NCBI GenBank assembly: GCA_904066235.2
Contig: CAJFCV020000003.1
Coordinates: 3,782,001 to 3,846,000 of the forward strand
Length of the DNA: 64,000 bases
From: Bursaphelenchus xylophilus
Taxonomy: Eukaryota; Nematoda; Chromadorea; Rhabditida; Aphelenchoididae
Reading direction: 5' to 3'
The translations under genes were made by a program, and so were the position numbers. Below the pieces are notes generated by a model, which was not told the DNA's origin, searched no databases, and saw only the letters and a program-made list of their open reading frames with translations. Shown in pieces: positions 1 through 12,407 of the stretch. Position 1 is the first letter of the stretch, and every line of letters begins with the position of its first letter.

Positions 1-1191
1 AGAGTGGTGAGAGAATAAATACAGTGTTACAAATGAAGATACAGCTATTTTAAGGGTTTAAAACTGAATTATGAATGAGCAATGTAGGTAATGTTGTGTA
101 AGGCGGAAGAGCCTGTAAAGTTGTAAGTGTAGAACTTCGAAAACTTTGTAGCTCGCCCAGGTTACACATGAAATTGTTAAAAAACCGTTTGGCAGATAGA
201 AAGTTAAGATGAGCTCGGTAAGTTGAGGTGTTTCGTTAGATAATAGATTGATTGATCAAGCTCCTTTCAAAAGGGCTAACGGTTACAAGTGCGTGCTGTC
301 GTGATTTCAATAGAATTCTTTTCCCTAAACTCTGTGAAGGTTTTCATTTTGAAAAAAGCAAAAACTTTTTGGATATCTTCTAGAGCAACGCCGTGGAAAA
401 TGCCAGTCAAGGAGGAGCGTCCAGGAAAGGTAATGTTTCTTGCTCAGCCTGATCAAAAACCGCAAGGTAAACAGGAGTGAAGTAATTCAAAGCTCTGTGG
501 TCAGTAAAAGTCTTTGTACAGTCTGTCGGTAAAATAATGAGTACAATGTCGCCTCGTCTCATGTTGTGTGTTGACAAAGTAATTAGATTTTGCCCCGCGA
601 CAATTTAGTTTTGGTTGTACCAAGATAAGTAGCAGTGATCATTGAGTTGTTTCTTTTTGCGTATTTAAAAAATCCCACCGTATCTTACAGTTTGAAAAAT
701 GTCAGCTTCTTAGCAGGCTTCCGACCTCAGAGAACACTTTATATACCATGTTGTCCTTTACGACATCCGCAATTTTTTTAAATTATAATTTTGACGCTTG
801 AGATTGCAAAGAGAGCCGGAGGCTATAAAAAACGTAATGAAGTATAATATACACATTCCACACAAATTCATTGACATTTGCAAGGAGTTTAGTTCGTTAC
901 ATCCAAAATTATTACAGTGTAAATAACCCGTTCACCGTAATGACTTTACAACGTGTTCCATCTTTGCTCTTCCAGATGTAGGGATGTAAAAAACAGCCCG
1001 AAAAAGGGTCGCTTCCCCTTCCCAGTATACGATAGTCGAAATAGAACGCAGATTTCTGACCCAAAAACAATAACCAGTAATGGGTGCTGCTGATTACCAG
1101 CGGCACACGCGATCCTGAGAATTCCGGAAAGAATATTTAAGGCCACCTTTGCCACATACACTTTGTTATTAAACGCTTTTCAGCGCCCAGG
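1..1191. other. Gene-free left edge
   Basis: I see no convincing coding exon on either strand. Short open frames are present but begin at non-ATG codons or lack splice signals and family resemblance. The only recognisable element is one terminus of the CAGTCTGTCGG repeat family near 519. Confidence 0.5.
519..560 (+). repeat. Unpaired end of CAGTCTGTCGG family
   Basis: The sequence starting ACAGTCTGTCGG and running into TAAAATAATG matches the terminus of the short inverted-repeat elements at 8109-8256 and 36445-36595. No inverted partner is visible nearby, so this is a solo or decayed end. Confidence 0.5.
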
Positions 1192-1296
1192 ATGGACAAG
1201 ATACGGTATTATTTGGCGGAGTCCGTGATCCTCGCCAATGGAACCAACATGATGGTCACGTTGTCGACGATTGCAACGCTATGGCTTTATGGCGTG
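1192..1296 (+). CDS. Possible isolated first exon, hydrophobic N-terminus
   Basis: An ATG lies 8 nt after an acceptor-like GCTTTTCAG. It opens a 35-codon frame that ends exactly at a strong donor (GTG followed by GTAAGT). The peptide starts MDKIRYYLAES and has a hydrophobic stretch at about residues 12-35. It could be the first exon of the 7TM receptor at 8867-11426, since both boundaries are phase 0, but the intron would be 7.6 kb and that receptor already has seven membrane segments without it. It could also be the start of a decayed receptor gene. I do not recognise the sequence. Confidence 0.25.
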
Positions 1297-2349
1297 GTAA
1301 GTTGGGTTTGTGACAAAGTGTTTTTCAAACTTTGGAATCGCGTTTTTACAGTTTTTGGAAACAAAACTTCCCAAAAAAATTATTTACCGATAATGTAGCA
1401 ATAACAAACAACAGGAAAAACTTACCGTAACATTCAAAATTTGAGTTGATACTTATTTATTTTTGCTGTTTTTGAAGAAAAAACTTTGTTGATATTATGT
1501 TTTATAAACCGTGAAAGCCCGATTCAAGTGTGTACTACTACATTGGGTCATTAAATAAAATTTTGTCAAATTTGCATACCACGCGCGACTAATTGTAGGC
1601 CTCTTCGCAATGGTCGATTTTAGACTTTTTTTCGAAATACGATGGCTATAACATCGTTTGTTTTCTCCCCAAATTGATGACAAATGTCATCTCAAATTAA
1701 ATTTACATTTCTTTTGTCTGTGCTCAAAGTGGCCGCACGGTGGAGCGGCACTTCAGTTTAGGTGATTATTCATCATCCCAATTCTTAACTTGCAAACTGT
1801 ACATGTTGTTCCATTATTCTCATCAAATCTACGGCTATTTCTTGTATCACCAACTGGGACATATGTAAATTAGTTCATAATTTTAGCGTTTTCACAAGGG
1901 AAGTCTCCCCAGTGTGATGCTGATATTTTTTTACGTAACTTTTCTGACTGGCAAGGTCTGTTTACCCACTGTCGCATATTATCAACTCCTGATAATTTTA
2001 GTTATTGCATTGTCCGGCCAAGATGATTCTACGATCTTTGTCGATGGGAGAGTGCGCAAAGTGCGCAGAACGGTGAAAAATAAAACGCTTTTAGCCAAAT
2101 CTCTGCCAATTTGACTCTGAAAAGTCGGTTTTTGTGAAACGTTTTAGAGAATTCTGTTTTTAATAGAAGCTATACACAAAGCTCAATTTTTTGTGTTTAT
2201 CTTTACAAACTCCCAAAAAACTGTCAAATTTTTGGTGATTTTCTGTCTCGATTTTTGCGCACATGAAAAACTGGCTGCATCCAAAAAAATCAAGTTTGTG
2301 CCATTACAATCAAGGTGTTCATAGCATTCCACGAAGTTAAGACTATCTA

Positions 2350-3270
2350 CAGGGTCTTTCAAGAAATGTGCAGGAAAGTAGGAGGCTATAACTTTCGGCG
2401 GAGGCGGCGCAGAGAGTTCGTTTTTGGAATATGTATTTTTCAGTGACATTATTTTTTGCCTACGAAATAACAAGATTTTTAAGTGCAAACTGAGGTCGCT
2501 ACAACCTTTTGAAAAAGGGGTCTTTTACCCCGAAAACCAGGGTTTTTCGGTTGAAAATGATCGAGAAATTTCAGAGTTTTTCGGTCGAAAATCACCGAGA
2601 AATGTCGGGTTTTTTGGGGGGTTTCGATAGAGCTGACGTTGAAAACAGGGAAGGAAATTGCCAAAACGTTGAAAATTAAGCAAATATTCGGCTACTCTTT
2701 ATTCTGACACTTTACTGCTAGCAAAAACTGGTTGGCTAGCCAACCAGTTTTTGCTAGCAGTTTAAAAGTTTGATTGTCATTCCTGCCCTTTGACGCCCAT
2801 TACACCCCTTTGACTAGTTTTTTAAAGACTTCACAGACATTCTGGTGCCTTGTCTAGCCGATTCCAGGTCCCCCAAATCCACAAATGAAACACTGAAAAT
2901 AAACTCGAAATCTGCCCCAAGTTGAGGCTAGCCGAATTTTTGCTTAATTTTCAACGTGTTGGCAATTTCCTTCCCTGTTTTCAACGTCAGCTCTATCGAA
3001 ACCCCCAAAAAACCCGACATTTCTCGGTGATTTTCGACCGAAAAACTGAAATTTCTCGATCATTTTCAACCGAAAAACCCTGGTTTTCGGGGTAAAAGAC
3101 CCCTTTTTCAAAAGGTTGTAGCGACCTCAGTTTGCACTTAAAAATCTTGTTATTTCGTAGGCAAAAAATAATGTCACTGAAAAATACATATTCCAAAAAC
3201 GAACTCTCTGCGCCGCCTCCGCCGAAAGTTATAGCCTCCTACTTTCCTGCACATTTCTTGAAAGACCCTG
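2350..3270. repeat. Fold-back element with CAGGGTC termini
   Basis: Two inverted arms of about 333 bp (2350-2682 and 2938-3270) are nearly identical. They are flanked on both sides by TA, a likely Tc1/mariner-type target site. The termini read CAGGGTCTTTCAAGAAATG. The arms contain open frames that mirror each other and are only shadows of the repeat. The spacer holds a separate perfect palindrome. No transposase is visible, so this is a non-autonomous element. Confidence 0.8.
2714..2761. repeat. Perfect 48-bp palindrome
   Basis: The stretch from ACTGCTAGCAAAAACTGG to its exact reverse complement forms a perfect palindrome without a loop, centred at about 2737/2738. It lies in the spacer of the 2350-3270 fold-back element. 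It could extrude as a cruciform or be a very small inserted hairpin. Confidence 0.85.
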
Positions 3271-5936
3271 TATTACAGTTTGAGACTCCGACATCTTCTG
3301 CAAGAGCATGTTTAAATTTTCTCGGAATGTTTTAATTTCATTTTATGTCAAATTTTTTCAAAATTCATTAATTTTATAAGATTCATCTCTCAGAATCTCT
3401 ACGTGAGACATCTGAAACACGCACGCGTATAATACTGAATGCTGTGAAATTAGCGGTGCAACATATGGCTTTTAGATTTATAGAATCGGGTCGTTTGAAT
3501 GAGTTTGTGACGATAATCAGCTCCCTTTTCAGCTTCGGATGCCGTGGGTTGCAGCCGAGCGTTGCAAAGTCTTCAGGATTCATTTTTTACCTAGGATTCC
3601 TGGAAATTGGTTCGATTTTAGAATTTTTGTCTAATATTTGTCCGTCGTAGATTTTTAGAACTCTAAACTTTTATTCGTAAAGGAAGATAATTTTGCACTT
3701 TAAGGTTGCCATGTTCCAGAATGTTCGGTGATGACAAGTCCTAGGAATTGGGGTTTGTATAAGGTGTATAAGAGTAGTCTGTGTTTGAGTTTTGGATCTC
3801 ACAAACATTATCAGACAAGGAACGTAGAGCTGGGAAGTAAGCGAAGTTGATTGCAACCCCATCTCAAAATAGGCTTTGATTTAAAAAAAGGGGAACCCGT
3901 TGCAAATGCATGGTGTTAATTTTTGTTATCGTATCAGTCTAGAACGTAAGGAAAGACTCTTTATTCGCAACCTGAACGTACATATGAGGTCCTGGTTCGG
4001 ACTAGTTCTTGCCTAGGAATGTGCGGGATCACCCTTAATACGTTTTTTTCTCAGTAATCAAGGATTTGAGAACTTTTTGATTATTATAGTTTATAAAGTG
4101 CGATTGAAATGAATGTAAAACACTTCGTAATACCATAGGATACACGATGGAGTGAAATCGGGGCAGGTTAATTCAAAATCCAAGCCAGATTGGTCAAAAA
4201 ACCGTTAGGGGTAGGTATCCTTTTGAAACCAAAAATATTAAAATAGTTGCCAAACCGATAAATAATTTTTTGCACTGGCTGATTCCATGCGGTAATAGGT
4301 CTTTAGACATGCTCTTTCGAATGGCATTAGCAGTTTTTCGATATCCTTTACCAAACCTTAGATACTTCAATTTTCCATGGGGTAAGTATACTTCCGTAAC
4401 GGAGTGTATGCCGAAGAAAAAAATGCGCAAACGTTATAGAATTCTCCAGGCTTGGGCCAAATTTGGAGGTTATGAAGAAAACCTGCGCTCCAAGTGTCCG
4501 ACCCGGCTCAAGGTTTTAAAAATGCGGTAACGGTGATATCAGGTTCGGCCCGGGGCTTTTTTTTGACATGCCTGCAGGTGTCACCGTGGTAGAATCTTTG
4601 AATTAGTTACTATTACTTGTCTTCAAAGACGGAGAGAAGTCTAAAATATGCACTATTATATTCTGCAAGGTGCCTCCAATAGAGTCCTCATAATCACCGA
4701 TTTTTTGGGGTTTCATACGGCTAAAAAATTTGCGGCAATGCTTCTACCGACTTTTACCGAGGTTTGATAGTAGTTAGAACACATTTAAAACACGCGTTTT
4801 TCTCGGAAGACACAACTTCGAACGTGGTCTCTGTTTACTTCTGCGACTTCCTTAAACAAAGTTTGTATCGTTCATAAGATTCTGCAAAGTGTCTGTGCTT
4901 CCGAACGACTATATGTCTGCCAAATTGCGACGTCCCAGGTTAAAGTACACGGGATTTACGTGGTTGGAAATAAATTGCGATGAATGAATGGATCGCGTTC
5001 TGCACGGCTGCTTCAGTTTCCTTTTTATTTTGAATGCCCCCAATTTGAGAGGGCTAATGAGATGGGGACGATGATAAGATCGAAACATCGTCTACGTTTT
5101 TTACAAACTAACACACATTGCGATCTTCAAAATTTCTTGAGAATTGTAGGGATGAGAAAGTCGCGAACTTTGATGTTAGGAGGATCTAAATGGGGCAGGA
5201 CCGCCGTCATTAGCAGTCTGAATATCTCTTAAAATTGTCACATTTTGGGTATAGTTTGGGTTGGTGCTTTTTGGAAGTTGTTGATGACTAAAGATACTAT
5301 ATTTACCAAGGTTAAGAGGGTCAATTTGTACACCGAAGAACTGGCAATTTCTTCGCCCATTTTTTGCAATTTCAAGTAAAATTTGATCAGTGTAAGACAC
5401 AATGTCTTAAGTTGTCTTTTATCGTAAATGTGTAGCTTTACTCCACATAACATTTTGTTTTTTACTTTTGAAAACTAAACTTAATAACTTGCAAAAAAAT
5501 GCAAACTGCGTTATCAAACATTGGACTGGGACTCTTGAAAAAAAATCAGCGGCAAATGATGTTGCAATAATATGTATATGAGGCGATAATTTGGCTCAGA
5601 AATGCTTTTTTCCAAGTCCTATATATAAATATACATATCTTGGCTTCAGAAGTGCTTCAAATGACTTAACGCTGTATTTACTGCGGCTATAATTTTTTCG
5701 TTTTCATGCTTTTTATGTACAAAGTCAAAACCTTTAGAAACGAACACTCAAAGATGTCAATTTAAGAATAAAACTATTGGTTATCGCATCCTTTTATCGC
5801 GATATCGATAAGAATAAAATTATCGCTGAAAAGCAGCGATAATGGCCTTCACCGTTTCGCGGAATCATAATCCCAGCATTTTTGGTGAAGGTCAATATTC
5901 AGGCTATCTGAATTATAATTTTCTTTGGGTATACTA

Positions 5937-6060
5937 CTCTGTTCGGAAGTCGTTGGGGTGATTTTTGTGGCATGTGCGAAAAAAGTTCACTTTGCACCTT
6001 TTGCATTTTTTACGGTGCACTTCATGTCGCCAAAATCACTCAGCGATTTTGCGAACGGAC
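5937..6060. repeat. GTCCGTTCG-family short inverted-repeat element
   Basis: The right end GCGAACGGAC followed by TA matches the element at 38201-38372. The left end (CTGTTCGGAAGTCGTTG) is a diverged inverted copy. Both arms carry the same sub-terminal words (GTCGTTG, TTTTGGCG-like). It is about 124 bp, too small to code for anything. Confidence 0.55.
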
Positions 6061-8108
6061 TATTATGATCCAAGTATCCAAGTCATCATCTAAAATTTTT
6101 TTTTTTAATTGCAAAAACTCGTCGCCCAGATTTGTAGTATCAGTTTGAACTTTTCGCCCTTTTCGCATAATCAGCGGCACATTTGGCTCTCCAGGATTCT
6201 CCCAGTTTCTGCTATTTATATCCTCTTCAAATATCTGAATCTCCGTCCCCTAAGGCGTCTAAATTTATTCAACTCCGCTTGAATGGCGGCTTTAATGAAT
6301 TAAACGGGCCATTGGAAAGTCAATGTTTCCAATCAACTAACTCTGTATTTATATTCAACCTTCATGTTGTGTCAGGACCCTCAGGGCATGAGGACTCGTC
6401 TGTTTCGACGTTGTGTAATTGAGGTCCGAGATGCTGAGCCCGAGGACTTCTTTTTTTAAGAGGTGTAGACGGAGGCGATGATGTCTGCAGCTTGGGGAAT
6501 GTTGACGGATTTCCCTAATTTTTCGGGGTTGCGGCATTTTTTTGATGTCTGTCTTGTTGTGGATGTCTGGGTTTGACGTGGAGTCACATTTGCTGGGAAG
6601 TCGGGTCTTTTGCAGCCAGATAATTTCTTGTGAAAAGGAATGACCCCTTCGAGAAAAGCTTTTTTTGCCGAAAATCTTGCTTGATGACTTTAGAAGTTTG
6701 CAGCAGCCACATTGCATAATAGCCTTGTTTCTGCATGTTCCTGGAGTTTACGTCTTTGAATTCTTATCTTGAACCACTCAATGAGAAACGTTTGTCATAC
6801 TAAAGGATCAACCGCATCTGTATTTGTTAGATAACAAGAAAGTACGCTCAGAGAGCACGGTGTGCTGAACGTAGATAGGTAGAGGTCGATGTAGATAGGA
6901 TTTGAGAATAGACCCAAGATTAGGAATAAGGTTTATTGAACCACCGCACACAAAGAAAGAGAATGGGGAGAATGTTCTTATAATTGGTGACGGGACGTTG
7001 CTTTTATATGAGTTGGTTTATGCTAATTTGTTTGGGAATTGTGGACACTTTTGAGGCTCCACAACACAAGGTATCCCAAGTGTCACGCTCAGATTTTCTT
7101 CAAATTTTGAACACAGTTTGAGCAAATGCCACATTTCAATCACTGAAAGTTCTAGCTGGTCCCGCTTTGCAGGGAAATAATTGATATTGGTCATTGTAAG
7201 CCTAAGCGTTTTCTACGCTTTTTCAAAAGTGTGTAGTCCTTTTCGCCTACGCCGAAGCGTTATTTGGAATGCGCGGTGCAGCTATATTTTCCGGCAAGTC
7301 TTATAAATTTTTCCTTTATCTAATACCTCTAAAACCCCGGTTCTTTGAGGACTGCAGTCCAAATTCTGCAGCCAAATTCCTCGTGTAGTTTACTGCAAAC
7401 CATATAGTATGTCGTAGCCCCAATTGCCGTCTCATTTCGAGGCTAATGGCCATTATCCACCCATAAATTGGTTGTTTCCGGGTACGTGATGTCCTCCTTC
7501 TCCCTTACTCATTTTACTTTTATTACTCCATCGAGATGACCTCAATATAGCGCTCAATTCCCCATAGTCCCCTGTTTTTAAGGAGTATTTCCTTGTTGTT
7601 ACGGCTCGATTAATTTTTGAGTTTTTATTCTTTTTTTCTTTCTTTTTTACTTCCGTGTAATCTCCTCGAAATGTAGGCGAAAAACTGTGGATGCAAAGAT
7701 ACGAAAAAACTGTGGGTTTTTTAAAAATATTCTGTAGTCCCTGGGGGCCTGTTGTCCTTTTGTTGTCTAAAGTATGTGGGTTTTCTGTAATTGGAGGCCA
7801 CGTGAAATGTGTGAGGAATGTCAAATGAGGCTATTTTTGTGGCTCATCTACGTCGCCTATCAAATTGTAGGTGAGGAAATTTTGATGATTACTAGTCTAG
7901 TTCAATCGAGGTTGGTTGAGAAGCTATAGATGATTTTTTGAGCCTCTCTCACAGAAGGCGGGAGAACATGGCGGGAGCCGCTGTAGAATGGGAGCGAAAG
8001 TATCGAGGGAAAGTTTTGTGTCTAGTTGAGGCTGCATAGGCAAAATTTGAAAGAAAATCTGAATTTTCTTCTTCCATACTCGTGGCAAAAAATCTTGATA
8101 TCAGTATA

Positions 8109-8256
8109 TCAGTCTGTCGGAAAAGTAATCGGCACTCTGTTGGATCGAAAATCCTGCCGTCTTGAAAATTAATTGTGTCACGACAAAACTTCAAATTACC
8201 TTTCACTGGTTGACTTTCGATGCGACATTGCGCTCACTATTTCCCCGACAGACTGA
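8109..8256. repeat. CAGTCTGTCGG-family inverted-repeat element
   Basis: The left end TCAGTCTGTCGGAAAAGTAAT is inverted at the right end (ATTTCCCCGACAGACTGA). The element is about 148 bp and flanked by TA on each side. A similar element of 151 bp lies at 36445-36595. Confidence 0.7.
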
Positions 8257-8866
8257 TATTTTCCACAGTCGGGGTTTTCGCGCATCCCTGTGAAAGTTGT
8301 GAAAAAATGTTTTGCACAGTGCGTTTTGCCGCAAATTTTACAATTAGAAACAATGCGACAATTTTTTCAAGTTATCAGGACTCTTTGGCGCTGGTATATC
8401 TGTTTACATAGATTTTTACTTGCGACCAAAAAAGCAACAGCCCAAAAGGTTCAGAATAAATACGAAATTCTCAGTATTTGCCCGAATTAGAGAAATGATG
8501 ATATTCGGAAAACGTAATTGCCCCTTCTTCAGCAAATTCTCAACGAATCCGCATTCGTTTTTCAAGAGAGAGCAACGCGTTTTCCTGGAAAGTCCGTTCA
8601 AACAAGATACTTTTTGGATGTCCCGGAAAGAGAGTAATGTAAATTATGGAGCAAAATGCAGGTCTTGTAGATCAAATTAGAAAGGTTTTCTTATTGTTAG
8701 AATAATGATGGAATTTTGCGATATGGATGAGCATTAAATCACCTTATTTCTGGCAACAGGATAACGTATTTTACACTTCTTTTTTATCTGATATTTTCTT
8801 ACTTTGTATAGCCTCTGACTTGACTTACCGCATACAAAATTTACCACCCCAACCTTGCTTTTTCAG

Positions 8867-11426
8867 ATGGTTCTTCTCAAGCCGCAGAACCTAGCACCAG
8901 TAAAGCGAACACTAAAGGAAATCTTTGTCGACTCTCTAATATACAACGACGTGATAGCATTAATACTTGGTGTCATCTTCAACGCCCTCCTCATCATGGC
9001 GATTAGGATGTCGAGGAGGAAATCGAGTGCACAATACGTAAAGCTGGTGCTGATTGCGGCAGTTTTCGACTTTTTCTTCGCGATTGAAGAGCTTTTTTCA
9101 CAGCATGTAAGTTTGATTTGACAGTATCCCTCAAAATTGCATAATGCCTAAATTTTTCCTCTTTTAATACGAGTGGAGTTAGTGCTCTCTTCCCGCTTAT
9201 GACACAGCCATTTCAATAGTTACAACCCAACTTTCGTTATGTTTAAAAATATTTTTCCCCCTCCTCCAAATTAATTCCCCTTTGAATTCGTCTAAAATAC
9301 GTATACGGCGAGTTCATTTTCACTCGATTATTACATCAGAACGTGTCGGAAATTGTGCCAGCACTCTTTGAAAGCGGCGTTTGCTTAATTACTATACATT
9401 ATGAACATTGTAAATTACCGCTTTTTAAGCATCTTTCCACCCTCCGCCCGCATGTTTGTTAATCAAAACAGCCGAATGTTGACGCATGCAACCCGCGCTC
9501 TTAGGACATTAAAAATCACTAAATTAAAGTGTGCACTTAGTGTTAGATTACAACAAAGACCCCACATAATTATTCTTTACTATGACATTTGCCTGTAACA
9601 TGTTCGTTCTTACAGCAATTGCACGTAAAAGGCGGAGTAATTTATATGCTGGCGCATGGAGTGGAACAACTCATGCCCCCACACTTATACTGGATCTGTA
9701 TCATACCTCACGGCTTCTTCACGGTGCATGGATTGTTTATTCTCTCGGGATTGTATCACTTCCGATACAAGATGATGATTGAGTAAGTTGGGAAGATTTT
9801 GGAGGCAATTTATTCTATAATTGCTTATGTATAGTCACAACAATGCCTATAAGAGATAATATGATTTTTGAAGCGCTTAGAGGGCCTTAGCTACACAAGA
9901 AAGCATCTAACACATGCCGTTTTATCTTTGATAACATTTAAAAGGCGGAAAAGTGCTACGTCGATCCTGCGGATTTCCTGAACCGTTTGACATTTCGTCC
10001 ATACACTATCGATTGACCAAAAGATTTTAGATACAAAAATTCTTTCGACAGATATTTGGAGGATAAAAGTGGACTAAGAAATCAAGGACAAATTACAACG
10101 TTATTTTCTGACCAGAAAGCAAGATTTTGCCCCAGCTAGTCATGAAAAAACAGCCAAAGATTTTTTCCAAATTTTTGTGACGAAACCCCACATTTTTTGA
10201 ATCTCTGTCAGGAAATACCTTCAAAAAATACCCCAGATTGACGTGCAACGTCTTTCGCGAAAAATTGGGGACATCTTGAAGTCGACAGCCCATATTATGT
10301 ATTCTATACTACATTCGCTTTCAGTGTAAATACATCTCCTTGGATGTTGGTCCGAAATGTCGGGATTACCTCACTCAGCGCTCTCCTCACCTCCTGCTGT
10401 CTAACTTACGGCATATTTCAAGGGATGAATGAGCGAGGATACGGCTATTACTATAAACGGCTGGAAAATGAGTGGTTCGGCAAATATGGGCAACGCTATT
10501 TCGTTTATGCCGCGGATTTGGTAAGTCTGTCTGGGAATTTTCGATAAATCATCATCTGACCACATCGTATCTTCATTTAATTTTGAAACAATTGCAGGAC
10601 TTTGCCGGAATCAAAGCCTACTTTTTCCTCGGCCTCACGCTGGCTTCAGTCTCCGTATTTCTAATATTCTTCTACGCCTACAAGGCCTGGAAATTCGTGA
10701 ATCCGAATGCCCACAGCAGCAGTGCCAAGACGAAACTCATGCAGGCCCAATTCACACGTGCCATATTGATTCAAGTAGGTCATTTGCAACACATTCAAAA
10801 TTTTCAAGGCAAAATTTACGCTCTCAATTTTGTTGTATCCTTCACGCACCAGCTGCTGTATGTTGACTGGTGGTGGTGAAGGTACGGAGTCAGCCAGATG
10901 TAGTGGGATAATAAGAATAAATTTATTATCAGACAAAAGCAACAATACGTAGCATAACACCAAACATTCACTGAATGAAAATAACAAATGAGGTCCTATT
11001 TCTCTTCCAAGCTTCGAGAAGCTTCGAATGAGACGGAATGCCAATACAGTAACCGTAGTTCCTGTTTCGGGACACAACAATTTTTCTCACTACTAAAATC
11101 TTATGCAAAAACTAATAGACTTGATTTTTCAGACCGTGAACGCCTTCGTTTTTGCCTTCTTCCCCGTCGGTCTCTTCACTTTCCTCGCGATTTTCCGATT
11201 TAACGGCGAATACCTGGGGATTCTGGTGATGGCCGTCGTCTCCTGGCTCCCCGCCGCCAATGGGGCCATTACAATTTATGTCGTCAAGGATTTTCGAAAT
11301 TTCGTCAAGGGATTTTTGGGATGTCGTCGACTGAAAGTGATGACTGCAACTGTGAGTGTGGTGGGCTCCTCCACCGCTCCCAAATTCTCGAGGACGACCA
11401 GGAATCCGACCAGTCAGACGAGTTAA
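8867..11426 (+). CDS. Nematode 7TM chemoreceptor-type GPCR
   Basis: A 357-residue receptor in five exons: 8867-9106, 9616-9782, 10325-10520, 10598-10774 and 11133-11426. All phases agree. The ATG immediately follows TTGCTTTTTCAG, which fits spliced-leader addition and fixes the start. Seven hydrophobic segments are visible at about residues 27-47, 57-78, 103-127, 148-168, 206-230, 261-281 and 286-310. Before segment 6 is a basic linker and a QAQFTRAILIQ motif. Segment 7 contains WLPAANGAITIYVV and then DFRNF. This arrangement matches the Str/Srd/Srh superfamily of nematode chemoreceptors, usually expressed in ciliated sensory neurons. I cannot assign the exact family. A Ser/Thr-rich tail ends the protein, and AATAAA is at 11612. 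A GTGAGT at about 11352 could be an alternative donor that shortens the tail. Confidence 0.85.
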
Positions 11427-12407
11427 CTCTACTTGTGATGTCTTCTACGACTTTTGAGGCTACTTCTTGAATCGACAATTGTAAAAAAAAACGTCTGCAA
11501 CATTCCGCACATTTCACTTGAACATTCATTTCCATTCGCAATATCTCCGCTTGTTACCTTGTATTCAATACGAAACACTCTCCAAATTGTACTACCTTTG
11601 TGTCTGTATTTAATAAAAGCGCCAGAATCTCTGCGTCGGACTCAGTTATGAGAATTCCATCATTCATATACATGTACGTATAAAAAAATTTTACGGGCAG
11701 TGTACTTCTGCCCTTGCTTTTCTGTGAACTGCCTCTAGAATTTTCGAAAATTTCTCGGAGTCGCGACCAAATCCGAGTTTTTGTCATCATGAGGTAAGCG
11801 AGTTTTTGTCATCATGAGGTAATGATGATATACGAAAGAATGGCTGGAGTCATAAAATGGGCCAATGAATACACGGTTTTTGGTTATTGGCATACAAGAG
11901 GTGTTCCGGTTAAACTCAATTTTTTTCGACCATGATGCTCGGCCACACTTTTCGGCCATGGCAATTTCTTCTTCTGCAATGTATAAGGCACACAATAAGC
12001 AAAAATTACGCGAAGTGCGAATGGTCCTTTCCATTGTGCCGTTCAGGACGCGTCTTATCCTGTCTTGAGCTCTGCAAGTTGCGAGACATAAAAGTATAGC
12101 CGAAACACGTGGCTGAGCATCATGGCAGAAAACAATTTGAATTTACCCGGAACCCGTCTTACATCGATTTTTGAGTGACGAAAAGGAACCATGATGAAAG
12201 GAGACTCAATCAGAAGACATAAGATCTGAGAGGAGCATTCAGCGTCGAGAAAATTGACTGTATTATATAGAGAATATTTGTTCCATACATTCAAGATTAA
12301 TTTTATGTCATATGTATGTGTAAGTATTTATGTCAATATTTTAAAACATGTATCTTGAGGAATGTAAAGGGAAATTTAAAAGAATGGCTGTACGTAGAAA
12401 CGAGTCA
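11427..12407. other. Intergenic, receptor to phafin gene
   Basis: This holds the receptor 3' UTR (AATAAA at 11612-11617) and a 25-bp direct duplication at about 11773-11821 built on GAGTTTTTGTCATCATGAGG. I see no gene. The region lies between the 3' ends of two convergent genes. Confidence 0.6.

Larger units (their letters stand above)
1297..8866. other. 7.6 kb gene-poor stretch with inverted repeats
   Basis: No gene is supported. The stretch holds a 921-bp fold-back element (2350-3270), a GTCCGTTCG-family element (5937-6060) and a CAGTCTGTCGG-family element (8109-8256). The longest open frames (minus strand 6355-6717 and 7453-7824, about 120 codons) have no recognisable domain and no good splice partners. 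A short hydrophobic frame near 1914-2000 could be a receptor remnant, but nothing confirms it. Confidence 0.5.

Noticed and set aside
6355..6717. 120-codon minus-strand frame
   Set aside because: No recognisable domain, no splice context, and two frames look equally plausible in parts.
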